This document shows positions 53,110 through 64,000 of a DNA stretch of 64,000 nucleotides, piece by piece (the first letter of the stretch is position 1; every line of letters starts with the position of its first letter). The stretch is from Bacteroides xylanisolvens XB1A (GTDB lineage: Bacteria > Bacteroidota > Bacteroidia > Bacteroidales > Bacteroidaceae). The notes beneath the pieces are model-generated. The model saw only the letters and a list, made by a program, of their open reading frames with translations, made no database searches and had not been told where the DNA came from. A program made the position numbers and the translations under genes. Where the stretch lies: contig NC_021017.1 of the NCBI RefSeq assembly GCF_000210075.1, positions 3,563,693 through 3,627,692 of the forward strand. The letters run 5' to 3'.

Positions 53110-55068
53110 ATGAAAAAGATAATTTATTTGCTGGTGTGGATAGGCATGACTTTGGCGTCTTGCTCAGACGAAAGCTCTCTTCCTATACAACCGGAGATTC
53201 CTGCCGAACCGGAAACACCTAAGGACGAACCGGCTCCGGAGAAAGACTATCATCAGTTGCCGGTGTTGCACGTAGAGGGGCGCTACCTTAAAAACGAAAA
53301 GGGCGAGACGGTCAATCTTCATGGATTTACACAGACCTACAGCCCCTTTTTTAACGATAACGCATGGACTAACTATGACGTGCAGTCGTGTCTCAGCTAT
53401 AACAAACGTATGGTAGACGGAATTGTGGCTGCCGGATGGAAGTTCAACTTCGTGCGGATGCATCTCGACCCTTATTGGAGCGATGATACTTCAAAGCCGT
53501 TTGTACGATACGAAGGGCACGAACGCTTTTCCGAGACCCGTTTCCGCAAGTATCTCGACGAACTGTTTGTGCCGATGGCGGAGTATTTTGTATCTAAGGG
53601 AATGTATGTGGTGATGCGCCCGCCCGGGGTATGCCCCAACGAAGCTCCTTATCAGGGAATAGAGGTGGGCGATAGCTATCAGCAGTTCCTGCTTAACGTG
53701 TGGGACATCGTTTCGCAACATCCTAAAGTGAAGAACAATACGGACATCATGTTCGAACTTGCCAATGAACCGGTCAACATCAAAGGGACCGACGGCGCCT
53801 ATGGTAGCACCTCCGATGCCTGCTTTGCCAATGCAAAGATTTACTTCCAGTCCATTGTAGACAAGATAAGGAGCCATTGCCGTAATATCATTTGGGTGCC
53901 AGGCTTGGCCTACCAGTCGCAGTATGCCGGGTATGCCACCCACCGCATCGAGGGCGATAACATCGGCTTTGCCGTGCACTGCTATCCCGGATGGTATGGC
54001 AGCGATGCCGAAAAAGACAGTGGCGAGGGAATCGGCTCTTCCACCGGTGGCGGCTACGAGCCCTTCCAGCGCGGATGGGATACGCAAGTAGGTCCGGTGG
54101 CGGCGATTGCCCCCATCATGGTGACGGAAATAGACTGGGCACCTTTGAAATACGATGCCACTTGGGGAAAAAGCATCACAGGCGAAGCCGGTGGCAAGGG
54201 CTTCGGCGCCAACTTCAAATATATAGCCGACAATGCGGGAAATGTGTCGTGGCTCTTTTTCACTACAAGAAGCCACGAGCTGGCAGCGTTTAAGGACGTG
54301 CCGGGTACAGAGGGCAACTATACGTTCCTCAACGATCCCGAAGCCTGTCCGTGGGCAATGTATCATTGGTTCAAGGAGTATGCCGAGGGAGTGACCGTCA
54401 ATGGCGAGCCCGAGAGACTGGAACTGATGGGCGAGCAGGCGACACGCTCGTTGCAGATGGGAGGAGTGCACTACCTGAAAGTGAAGGCGGTGTATAAAGA
54501 TGGCACCTCGCGAATGGTGACTGCCGAGGCGACTATCAATAGCTCGGACGAACAAGTGCTGAAGGTGGAGCCGACTGGCAAACTGGTGGCAGTGGCACCA
54601 GGCAATGCTACGGTAACGGTGACTTACCGCACAGCAGCGGGAAACAGCATGCAACAGACATTGCAGGTGACGGTGGTTTCGCCTTTTGTGCTGACGGAAG
54701 ACGTGTTTGACCCTTCGATATGGGAAGAAGGCACCTTTGACGAAACGACCCGCATCTTGGTGACAGGCAAATATGGCTTTGGCGGATGGAAATACCCCGG
54801 CGGACTTGACTTGTCGGGCTACCGGAGGCTGACCGTGGAATTGGGCAACGACAACGAGTGCGGTGTCTCTTTCCGCCTTTTTGACAAGAACGACTACTGG
54901 ACGAAGCCCGCCACCTACGATTTCGGACAGACACGCAGAGTGGTGGTAGATTTGCAGCAGATGAAAGATACTGACGGCAATAGGGTAGACCCGTCGCACC
55001 TCTACATTGTCGGGTTCTGGTCGACTGGTGGCAAGCCGATTGTGATAAGCAGCATGAAGTTGGAATAA
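53110..55068 (+). CDS. GH5 endo-xylanase-like lipoprotein with Ig-like and C-terminal sandwich domains
   Basis: This protein has 652 residues from ATG 53110; a frame to 53059 overlaps the upstream stop and lacks the signal. The lipobox is TLASC, then a Pro/Glu-rich linker precedes a GH5 barrel (about residues 60-420). The acid/base is Glu220 in ELANEPV and the nucleophile Glu340 in MVTEIDW. Next come a Big_2-like Ig domain (about 425-525, ending TVTYRTAAGN) and a C-terminal carbohydrate-binding-like sandwich. In a xylan locus a GH5_21-type xylanase is likely, but the subfamily needs a search. The gene is clearly richer in G/C than its upstream neighbour. Confidence 0.85.
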   Translation: MKKIIYLLVWIGMTLASCSDESSLPIQPEIPAEPETPKDEPAPEKDYHQLPVLHVEGRYLKNEKGETVNLHGFTQTYSPFFNDNAWTNYDVQSCLSYNKRMVDGIVAAGWKFNFVRMHLDPYWSDDTSKPFVRYEGHERFSETRFRKYLDELFVPMAEYFVSKGMYVVMRPPGVCPNEAPYQGIEVGDSYQQFLLNVWDIVSQHPKVKNNTDIMFELANEPVNIKGTDGAYGSTSDACFANAKIYFQSIVDKIRSHCRNIIWVPGLAYQSQYAGYATHRIEGDNIGFAVHCYPGWYGSDAEKDSGEGIGSSTGGGYEPFQRGWDTQVGPVAAIAPIMVTEIDWAPLKYDATWGKSITGEAGGKGFGANFKYIADNAGNVSWLFFTTRSHELAAFKDVPGTEGNYTFLNDPEACPWAMYHWFKEYAEGVTVNGEPERLELMGEQATRSLQMGGVHYLKVKAVYKDGTSRMVTAEATINSSDEQVLKVEPTGKLVAVAPGNATVTVTYRTAAGNSMQQTLQVTVVSPFVLTEDVFDPSIWEEGTFDETTRILVTGKYGFGGWKYPGGLDLSGYRRLTVELGNDNECGVSFRLFDKNDYWTKPATYDFGQTRRVVVDLQQMKDTDGNRVDPSHLYIVGFWSTGGKPIVISSMKLE

Positions 55069-55090
55069 ATATAATATAGAAAGATAGTAA

Positions 55091-57016
<1,926 letters not shown>

Positions 57017-57023
57017 AAATGAT

Positions 57024-58409
57024 ATGAATCTGAAAGCAAAACTTGTGGCGGCATTATTGCTGCTTGGAGGTGCTCTACCCCATGAGGCAGGAGCGCAAAA
57101 TCCGTTTGTGCAAACCTGTTATACGTCAGACCCTGCTCCTATGGTGCATGATGGCACATTGTATGTCTATACGGGACATGATGAAGATAAGGCTGATTTT
57201 TTCTGGATGCAGGAATGGCGCGTGTATTCTACCAAAGATATGGTGAACTGGACCGATCACGGCTCTCCTCTTGCCATCGAATCATTCGACTGGGCGGACG
57301 ACCGTGCCTGGGCAGCACAGTGCATCGAACGTAATGGTAAGTTTTATTGGTATGTCTGCCTGCATTCCAAACTTTCCAATACGATGGCAATCGGTGTTGC
57401 GGTAGGCGATTCGCCTGTCGGTCCTTTTAAAGATGCCATCGGCAAACCGCTTCATGACGGGAGCTGGGATTATATAGATCCTACCGTATATATAGATGAT
57501 GACGGTCGTGCTTATCTGTATTGGGGAAATCCGAATATCTATTATGCAGAATTGAATGAAGATATGATTTCTTTGAAAGGTGGAGTGGGCAAACTGGAAC
57601 AGACTGTTGAGAGCTTTGGTGCACCTAATCCGGAAAAGCGTGTCAAAGGTGTTAAGTATAAAGATACTTATACAGAAGGTCCATGGCTTCATAAACGGGA
57701 AGGAAAATACTATTTTCTTTATGCTGCCGGAGGTGTACCCGAACATATTGCCTATTCCATGAGTGACGGACCTCTTGGTCCGTGGAAGTATATGGGAGAA
57801 ATCATGCCTTTACAAGATACGGGTTCGTTTACTAACCATTGTGGAGTGATAGACTATAAAGGCAATTCTTATTTCTTCTATCATACGGGTAAGTTGCCGG
57901 GTGGTGGAGGCTTCGGGCGAAGTACGGCGGTGGAGCAATTTAAGTATAACGCTGACGGCACTTTCCCGATTATTAATGCTACCCGGGAAGGGGTGTCACC
58001 GGTAGGTACGCTCAATCCTTACGAAAGGGTGGAAGCTGAAACAATCGCTTTTTCTGAAGGTGTGAAGTCCGAACCAAATGTGAAAACCGGTATATATATA
58101 TCTGAAATTCATAATGGAGATTATATAAAGGTACGTGAAGTGGATTTCGGCAATAAATCCCCCAAACGGTTCACTGCTACCGTTGCCAGTGCCCTTCGTG
58201 GCGGAACACTTGAAGTACGTACAGACAGTATAAGCGGACCATTAATTGCGGAACTGACTATTCCTTCAACGGGAGGTTGGGAATGCTGGAAAACATTGCA
58301 GACTGATATTGTAAAACCGGTCACAGGAATACAAGATATTTATTTTGTATTCAAAGGACGTAAAGGCTGCAAACTGTTTAACTTTGATTGGTACAAGTTT
58401 AACAGATAA
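57024..58409 (+). CDS. GH43 alpha-L-arabinofuranosidase-like enzyme with CBM6 (second copy)
   Basis: This protein has 461 residues from ATG 57024, 7 nt after the esterase stop; the frame back to 56991 overlaps that gene and spoils the signal peptide (cleavage near EAGAQ). The GH43 propeller has YTSDPAPMVH (base), YIDPTVYIDDDG and EGPWLHKR (acid). The C-terminal CBM6-like domain starts near residue 340 (RVEAETIAF). It is a paralogue of the gene at 36039 and shares the GHDED and DMVNWTDHG phrases of the GH43_29 group. It is the last plus-strand gene of the PUL, convergent with the HTCS. Confidence 0.9.
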   Translation: MNLKAKLVAALLLLGGALPHEAGAQNPFVQTCYTSDPAPMVHDGTLYVYTGHDEDKADFFWMQEWRVYSTKDMVNWTDHGSPLAIESFDWADDRAWAAQCIERNGKFYWYVCLHSKLSNTMAIGVAVGDSPVGPFKDAIGKPLHDGSWDYIDPTVYIDDDGRAYLYWGNPNIYYAELNEDMISLKGGVGKLEQTVESFGAPNPEKRVKGVKYKDTYTEGPWLHKREGKYYFLYAAGGVPEHIAYSMSDGPLGPWKYMGEIMPLQDTGSFTNHCGVIDYKGNSYFFYHTGKLPGGGGFGRSTAVEQFKYNADGTFPIINATREGVSPVGTLNPYERVEAETIAFSEGVKSEPNVKTGIYISEIHNGDYIKVREVDFGNKSPKRFTATVASALRGGTLEVRTDSISGPLIAELTIPSTGGWECWKTLQTDIVKPVTGIQDIYFVFKGRKGCKLFNFDWYKFNR

Positions 58410-58418
58410 ACATGCTAG

Positions 58419-58458
58419 AGAGCAGTTGGGTTACTCTTCCTTTTTACTCAACTGCTCT
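58419..58458. terminator. Hairpin at the convergent GH43/HTCS ends
   Basis: AGAGCAGTTG (58419-58428) pairs perfectly with CAACTGCTCT (58449-58458) across a 20-nt loop. It begins 9 nt after the GH43 stop and overlaps the last HTCS codons (stop at 58431), so it can act for the plus strand and sit inside the HTCS message. Confidence 0.55.
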
Positions 58459-61400
58459 TTCATATACATTGAAGGCGGCATTCCATACAATTCTTTGAAT
58501 GTTGTCGAGAAATTATTAGGATCAGTGAATCCTGTTAACATGGCTATCTCGGATATGGTATGCTGTTTTTCGGACAATAAACGAGCGGCTTCTTTTAAAC
58601 GTATATTACGTATAAAGTCACGGGTTGTCTGGTTGGTGAGCTCTTTGAGTTTCCTGTGAAGATGTACGCGGCTGATACCTACCTCGGTGGTGATTGTCTC
58701 TATTGTCAAGTTAGGGTTACTGATGTTTTCATTGATCACTTTCATAATACGTTCCATCAATTTCTCATCGGGTGATTTCACTTCCAGTTTCTGAACCTTG
58801 TTCTCCAGATTTTGCTGGCCTGTAAATACTTTGCGTAACTGCTGCCGTGTATTAATCAGATTTTCTACCGTCTTTTGCAGAATTTCGATATTGAATGGCT
58901 TCATGATATAGGCGTCGGCTCCTGTATTCAGACCTTCAAGGTTGTCTTCTTCCCTCGTTTTCGCGGTAAGCAAAATGACTGGGATATGGTTGAGGTTTAC
59001 ATTCTGCTTGATCTTCCGGCATAAGGTGAGTCCGTCCATTTCGGGCATCATGATGTCACTAATGACTAAATCCGGAGTCTTCTTAAATATTTGCTCTAAT
59101 GCTTCTTTACCATTACGGCTTTCCATGATATGAAATTTGTCCCCAAACTCCTTCGCTATATAATTTCGGATTTCTTCATCGTCTTCTACAATTAATACGC
59201 GATATTTAGTTTTTACCCTGACTTTCTTTTCTTCCTCATTTTCTATAATGGGAGAGATGACAGGAACAGTTGGTACGGCTACTGTTACCTTTTGCTCATT
59301 GTTGTCAACTTCTTCAGGTCGTAGATGCTTGTTACCCAACGGTAATCGGATAATAAAACGGCAACCCGGTTGTTCTTTATTATTTTCTACATAGATAATT
59401 CCATGATGTAATTCCACTAATGAACGAGTCAGATGTAAGCCTATTCCTGTTCCGCCTTTCGGATTCTGTTGGCTGTTACGGATCTGATAGAAACGTTCGA
59501 AGATATGTTCTTTTTCCTGTTCATCGATGCCTGTTCCGGTATCCGCGATAATTATTTCGGCATATTGTTTCAAGGGATCGGGCAGTGTATTGTCTTCTCC
59601 CGTACGGATGGTAATATCTATGTTTCCTTTTTCAGGAGTAAACTTGAAGGCATTAGACAGAATATTCAGGATAATCTTATCAAAATTGCCTGTGTCTACC
59701 CATACATTCAGTTCCCGGAGTGTACTGTGAAGTTGTAGTTGGATATTTTTTGTATTTGCCTGTTGACCGAAAGTTGTACATAAATCCTCTATAAAAGGAA
59801 TAATGTTGGTCTCCCGGAACATCAGGAACATTTGTCCTTTATCAATTTTCCGAATATCCATTAGTTGATTGACAAGATTCAGAATACGTTCCGCATTTCT
59901 GTAGATAATATGATATATTTTCAGGCGTTCATTGTCCTCCTCATTCTTAATCAGTTTCTGTAGAGGGCTGATGATTAGAGACATCGGAGTGCGTATCTCA
60001 TGAGAGATGTTGATAAAGAACTGCAATTTTGCTTCATTGATTTGTTCGGCATGGATATGTTGCAGCATTTCCTGATGCATTCTGTACCGATGTCTGATCT
60101 GAAGAATAATGATAAATATAATGGTCAGTAATAATAAGGAGTAGATAACTTTGGCCCACCATGAAGCATACCATGCAGGAGATATAAAGATGGTAATTTC
60201 TTTTATATTTGAATACACAGTGTTGTCTTTTGCTCTGATTTTAAAGTTATAGGTACCGGGTTTCAGATTGCTGAATGAGATACGGTTTACACCTTTGGGC
60301 AAACTAATCCATTTTTCATCGTTGATAGAATAAAGGTAGTTGATATGTTCGGGGGCATTTAATTCCAGAGTGGCAAACTCGATACTGAACACATTGTCTT
60401 TATGGGATAGATAAAACTCTTTAGCGTTGAATACAGGGCAGTTGATAATATTGTGAATACCGGATTTCATTCCTTTTCTAACCGGATTGTTATGCAGGAA
60501 AAAGTCGGTAATCCGGATATTCCATGTTTTTGCCGGATTGATAATGTCTTGCGGATTGAAATAGGTGATACCATTCATTCCGCCAAACCAGATAATACCT
60601 TGTTTATCTTTGAAGGAGGCATTCTTGTAGAACTCATTTCCCTGTAATCCGTCGCTGACATAATAATTGATAAATTTGTCGTTTTTCTTTTGGAATTGGG
60701 AAATTCCGGCATTGGTGCTTATCCAAAGAAAATCTTTTCCATCTCCTTGTATGGCATATATTGTATTACTGGGCAATCCGTCTGCAGTAGTATAAGTGGT
60801 TAGTTCTTTCGTATTTTTATTCCAACCGGATAATCCTTCGGAACTGCCCAACCAGACAACTCCTTCGTCATCTTCAAAGATTGAATAAATAACATTTTGT
60901 GAGAGTATCTTATGACTTTGAAAATCAGGACTGTCAAGGTCTATACAGTTGACGCCGTCATAAGTTCCGACATACAGTTTATTATCATCGGAATAGTGCA
61001 GACAACCTATCCATTCGTTGATTAGAGATGTCCGAGATTGTATGGATGTAAATTCTTTCGTTTTCAGGTCATAGTAGAACAAACCGAATCCCATTGTCGC
61101 AATCCAAAGACGCTTGTTTTTATCTTCTGCGAAATCATATACACGTTGTATATAGTTGTTGTTCTTATCTACCAGTTTGTACTGGTAATCGCATAATCCT
61201 GTCTGTTTATTCAGCTTTCCCATACCGTTGATAAAGGAGCCAATCCACATATTGTGTTCGGAGTCTTCATACAATTTAATAACAGTTGAGGGTACTGAAT
61301 GAGGATGGGTGGTGTGTGAGAAATGTTTTGCCGGCTCTAATTTTTCTGTAAGGGCATAGATACCGTCGTTATCCGTTCCTATCCATAAAGTTCCGTTATT

Positions 61401-62450
61401 ATCTTTGCAGAACGAAGTAATACAACAGGAGCCTATGCAATTTTTATCTGTTGATTTATGTCCGATATACTTAAAGCTGTTGGTGCGGGCCGGAATTAAT
61501 ATAACTCCTTTCTGATAAACAGCTAGCCATAAGTTACCCGAATTGTCCTTTAGAATGGAGTGTATTTTTGAGTTTCCCGAATCGAAATAATTATTGTCAA
61601 ACTTGTATTCGGAGATTTCGTGTGTTCGGATATTATAAATGGCTACTCCCTTGCCGTCAGTGCCGATATACAATTCATTGGGTATACCGGAATAAAGGAA
61701 GCAAACAGGAAGTTCTCCTTTCTCTTTCAAATCGACCGGAACAAAGGTTTTACGTTCTTTATCGTAAATGAATAGTCCTTTTCGTATACTTCCTACATAA
61801 ATGTTGCCTCGTTGATCCTCACATATACTTTTGACGTATCCGTTGTCTTTAGACAAGTGTAACGTAAGCTGATTGTCGGGAGTGAGTTGATATACTCCTT
61901 CTTCCCCTTTTGCCATCCATACATTTTGTTTTTTATCTTCAAACAGGCTTCCGGGTGAAGTGACTGCAATATCGACTTTCCGGACAGTCAACAGATGGTC
62001 TTTGATGTCCAGCTTGCACAACACATTTCCGGATACCCATATCTCTCCGTTTTTTCGCTCGATGAAAGAATTAATGTTGCTTTCAAGCGTTTCCCCGGTA
62101 TCTTCCAATTTGGCAAGTGGAGTAAAATTGTCCGTGGCCGGATCATACATTTGAATTCCTATATATGTGCCGATAAGCAAATGACCTTTGCTGTCTTCAA
62201 AAACAGTACGAACAAAATTGTGGGCTAACGAATGTTCGTTATTGGGCTCATGTTTGTATATGGTAAATTTAGCACCGTCATAACGGTTCAGACCATCTTC
62301 TGTTGCAATCCAAATGAAACCGTTCCGGTCTTGATATATTTGATTAATCAGACTACTGGAGAGTTCTTTGTCAGTAGTGAATAACTTAGGAGATTGCCCG
62401 TTGCATAACAAAGAAAACAATAATAATAGAAAAGTGAATACATTTTTCAT
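58431..62450 (-). CDS. Hybrid two-component system sensor/regulator (HTCS) of the xylan PUL
   Basis: This 1339-residue one-protein sensor and regulator starts at ATG 62450 (signal ending LCNGQS). The periplasmic part is about 14 Reg_prop repeats of two propellers (NGFIWIATEDGLNRYDG is the first) plus a Y_Y_Y domain. A membrane helix lies near residues 770-800. The cytosolic histidine kinase carries His817 in NISHEIRTP, then an ATPase domain. A receiver has Asp1132 in ISDIMMPEMDG, and a C-terminal AraC-type DNA-binding domain follows. HTCS proteins of this kind bind xylo-oligosaccharides and activate the PUL. The ATGTWACAT arrays before each operon are the likely targets. Confidence 0.96.
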   Translation of the reverse strand: MKNVFTFLLLLFSLLCNGQSPKLFTTDKELSSSLINQIYQDRNGFIWIATEDGLNRYDGAKFTIYKHEPNNEHSLAHNFVRTVFEDSKGHLLIGTYIGIQMYDPATDNFTPLAKLEDTGETLESNINSFIERKNGEIWVSGNVLCKLDIKDHLLTVRKVDIAVTSPGSLFEDKKQNVWMAKGEEGVYQLTPDNQLTLHLSKDNGYVKSICEDQRGNIYVGSIRKGLFIYDKERKTFVPVDLKEKGELPVCFLYSGIPNELYIGTDGKGVAIYNIRTHEISEYKFDNNYFDSGNSKIHSILKDNSGNLWLAVYQKGVILIPARTNSFKYIGHKSTDKNCIGSCCITSFCKDNNGTLWIGTDNDGIYALTEKLEPAKHFSHTTHPHSVPSTVIKLYEDSEHNMWIGSFINGMGKLNKQTGLCDYQYKLVDKNNNYIQRVYDFAEDKNKRLWIATMGFGLFYYDLKTKEFTSIQSRTSLINEWIGCLHYSDDNKLYVGTYDGVNCIDLDSPDFQSHKILSQNVIYSIFEDDEGVVWLGSSEGLSGWNKNTKELTTYTTADGLPSNTIYAIQGDGKDFLWISTNAGISQFQKKNDKFINYYVSDGLQGNEFYKNASFKDKQGIIWFGGMNGITYFNPQDIINPAKTWNIRITDFFLHNNPVRKGMKSGIHNIINCPVFNAKEFYLSHKDNVFSIEFATLELNAPEHINYLYSINDEKWISLPKGVNRISFSNLKPGTYNFKIRAKDNTVYSNIKEITIFISPAWYASWWAKVIYSLLLLTIIFIIILQIRHRYRMHQEMLQHIHAEQINEAKLQFFINISHEIRTPMSLIISPLQKLIKNEEDNERLKIYHIIYRNAERILNLVNQLMDIRKIDKGQMFLMFRETNIIPFIEDLCTTFGQQANTKNIQLQLHSTLRELNVWVDTGNFDKIILNILSNAFKFTPEKGNIDITIRTGEDNTLPDPLKQYAEIIIADTGTGIDEQEKEHIFERFYQIRNSQQNPKGGTGIGLHLTRSLVELHHGIIYVENNKEQPGCRFIIRLPLGNKHLRPEEVDNNEQKVTVAVPTVPVISPIIENEEEKKVRVKTKYRVLIVEDDEEIRNYIAKEFGDKFHIMESRNGKEALEQIFKKTPDLVISDIMMPEMDGLTLCRKIKQNVNLNHIPVILLTAKTREEDNLEGLNTGADAYIMKPFNIEILQKTVENLINTRQQLRKVFTGQQNLENKVQKLEVKSPDEKLMERIMKVINENISNPNLTIETITTEVGISRVHLHRKLKELTNQTTRDFIRNIRLKEAARLLSEKQHTISEIAMLTGFTDPNNFSTTFKELYGMPPSMYMKEQLSKKEE

Positions 62451-62551
62451 AGTTATAGATCGTTGTTTGTTGTACAAAGAAAACTAAAAACCTAAATATA
62501 ACCTAATAAAAAATGAATATTTTCATTAGGCTTCGGGGGTACAATCGGATG

Positions 62552-62581
62552 TTGTAACATCGTTTGTAAATAATGTAACAT
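62552..62581 (-). promoter_or_regulatory. Two PUL operator sites upstream of the HTCS gene
   Basis: TTGTAACAT (62552-62560) and ATGTAACAT (62573-62581, plus-strand reading) are 21 bp apart, like the sites of the operon arrays. They lie between the GH95 stop and the HTCS start. No TANNTTTG is found at the usual 29-30 nt distance on the minus strand, so whether they control the HTCS promoter is open. Confidence 0.6.
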
Positions 62582-62608
62582 GAGAAAAGATTTATCCCTT
62601 CTTCTGTA

Positions 62609-64000
62609 TTATTGTTTTCCTTCGATTGTATTTACAATATAGGTTTTACCCGCCTTTGTTTCGATGTCATATTCATAAACCTTCTGCAGTTTGGGAGATT
62701 GCGCACTTACCCCTTTGGCTACAAGAGGTCGTTTGATAGGAGTGGTGGCGAATAATCTATTTGAGCACTCTTTCCCGTTTACTTGTTTTAAGCCTTTCCC
62801 TTTCAGTGGGACATAAGACCGGATGCGGAGCGTACCGCCTATATTCGATCGGATGATCGCTTTATTTAACACATTGTTTTTCCAGTCCATATCGACAGTA
62901 AAGTTTCCACGTGCCACCAGCCCCTTCACACTTCCTTCTTCCCATGCATCAGGTAATGCTGGCAATAAATGTACGGCACCGTCATGACTTTGGAGCAACA
63001 TTTCCGCTACTCCGGCTGTATAACCGAAATTACCGTCAATCTGGAAAGGCGGATGGGCATCCAGCATATTGGGATAGGTACGCCCGTTCGGATATTCTTT
63101 AGCCAAGTGATCGCTGGGCAATAGTTGAATCATATTTTTGATGATCTGGAAGGCATGGTTTCCATCCAGCATGCGTGCCCAGAAATTGACTTTCCAGCCG
63201 ATACTCCAACCGGTAGCCTTATCACCGCGTTGCAGCAATGTGTTTCTTGCTGCCTGGAATAACTCGGGATTCGAGTATGGAGAAATTTGATTACTCGGAT
63301 ATAGCCCGTACAAATGTGAAATATGACGGTGCTCGTCCTTGGGATTGTCAACATCTTCCAGCCATTCTTGTAGTTGGTTATGTTTTCCTATTTGCATAGG
63401 TGGCAACTTCTCTAGTGTTTGTTTGAGGGAGTCTTGGAAAGAGGGGGCTTCACCTGCGATGTATGAAGCCAATAAGGTATTATGCAGTGCATCAAAGGCA
63501 ATCTGGTTGTCCATGGTGCAACCGGCCGTGATGGGACCGTGTTCCGGTGATACAGAAGGCGACACTACCAACCATTTATACACTGGATGTTCTACCAAGA
63601 AATCCATGTAGAACTGCGCTGTTCCTTTCAGGATGGGATAGTACTCTTTCAGGAATTCTTTATTTCCTGTAAAGAGGTAATGTTGCCAGATATGTTGAGC
63701 TAACCAGGCACCGCCGCTAGGCCACATGCCGGCTGCAGCAAAGTCTACAACTCCGCAAATTCGCCATAAATCAGTATTATGATGCGCCATCCATCCCCTA
63801 CAATCATACATAGTTCGGGCTGTTTCTGCTCCTGTGACAGATAAATCTTTCAACATAGAGAATAGCGGACTATGTGTTTCACTTAAATTAGTGACTTCTG
63901 CCGGCCAATAGTTCATTTCTGTATTAATGTTGATGGTGTATTTACTATCCCAAGGTGCATGAGTACTGTTGTTCCATATACCTTGCAGATTAGCCGGTTG
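62609..64000 (-). CDS. GH95 alpha-L-galactosidase/alpha-L-fucosidase (C-terminal part)
   Basis: This is the C-terminal 463 residues of a GH95 enzyme; the N terminus lies beyond the right edge and the frame is open from 64000. Visible are PANLQGIWN, then [15 protein letters not shown], an alpha/alpha-toroid and the C-terminal sandwich. In the TxNxN motif (Thr codon at 63937-63935) fungal and bifidobacterial alpha-L-fucosidases have His. As I recall, Thr there marks the B. ovatus GH95 that takes L-galactose from corn xylan. L-galactosidase is thus favoured, with fucosidase possible. It lies 159 nt upstream of the HTCS on the same strand. Confidence 0.88.
   Translation of the reverse strand, partial: QPANLQGIWNNSTHAPWDSKYTININTEMNYWPAEVTNLSETHSPLFSMLKDLSVTGAETARTMYDCRGWMAHHNTDLWRICGVVDFAAAGMWPSGGAWLAQHIWQHYLFTGNKEFLKEYYPILKGTAQFYMDFLVEHPVYKWLVVSPSVSPEHGPITAGCTMDNQIAFDALHNTLLASYIAGEAPSFQDSLKQTLEKLPPMQIGKHNQLQEWLEDVDNPKDEHRHISHLYGLYPSNQISPYSNPELFQAARNTLLQRGDKATGWSIGWKVNFWARMLDGNHAFQIIKNMIQLLPSDHLAKEYPNGRTYPNMLDAHPPFQIDGNFGYTAGVAEMLLQSHDGAVHLLPALPDAWEEGSVKGLVARGNFTVDMDWKNNVLNKAIIRSNIGGTLRIRSYVPLKGKGLKQVNGKECSNRLFATTPIKRPLVAKGVSAQSPKLQKVYEYDIETKAGKTYIVNTIEGKQ

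Noticed and set aside
53491..54999. 502-residue antisense frame over GH5
   Set aside because: It lies opposite a clear GH5 gene with catalytic motifs; the G/C-rich codons create a long antisense frame with no recognisable domain.
62505..62525. Standard-distance -7 box for the HTCS sites
   Set aside because: The minus strand here reads about TATTCATT, which does not match TANNTTTG; the distance rule is not met.

Overview
The window looks like a gut Bacteroides chromosome, close to B. ovatus or B. xylanisolvens in type. The evidence is tandem SusC/SusD pairs, a giant hybrid two-component sensor, lipoprotein signals of Bacteroidetes form, almost no Shine-Dalgarno sequences, and promoters of the TTTG-N19-21-TANNTTTG kind. 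I see no rRNA, tRNA, CRISPR array, transposase or integrase.

Region A (1-14913, all minus strand) is a small polysaccharide utilisation locus (PUL) of unknown substrate. Its order of transcription is SusC, SusD, a DUF5018-type lipoprotein, a GH26 enzyme with an N-terminal discoidin-like domain, a GH3 beta-glucosidase-like lipoprotein, a FucP-family sugar transporter and nagA (cut by the left edge). Upstream lie a separately promoted alpha/beta-hydrolase lipoprotein and a cytosolic XylR-type AraC regulator. The SusC and hydrolase promoters share a 27-bp element placed exactly 28 nt from their -7 boxes, so they probably answer to one regulator.

Region B (14914-19268, plus strand) holds an HU-like protein whose leader carries four 23-bp repeats with palindromic cores, an AAA/DUF4143 ATPase, glycyl-tRNA synthetase and an FKBP-type lipoprotein.

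Region C (19359-24814) is a LacI-type regulator divergent from an operon matching the known L-galactose pathway: L-galactose dehydrogenase-like aldo/keto reductase, lactonase, FucP-like permease and L-galactonate dehydrogenase-like MDR enzyme. The permease is frameshifted at a (TGCC)4 tract.

Region D (24903-64000) is a large xylan PUL. Three operons begin at 25105 (GH43, GH3), 29824 (GH43, GH31, GH97, GH43-CBM6) and 37587 (a truncated GH43, then xusA-xusE and GH10). GH3 at 26806 seems also to have its own promoter. After a terminator come a BACON-like lipoprotein, GH5, a CE6-CE1 double esterase and GH43-CBM6. The convergent sensor-regulator (58431-62450) and a partial GH95 complete it. Each PUL promoter carries 9-bp ATGTWACAT elements repeated every 20-21 bp and ending 29-30 nt before a -7 box, which I read as the binding array of that sensor. 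Two more copies precede the sensor gene.

Regions C and D fit together. GH95 enzymes of this type can release L-galactose from complex glucuronoarabinoxylan, and region C would take up and oxidise L-galactose. All function calls come from reading motifs in the translated sequence; no database search was run.
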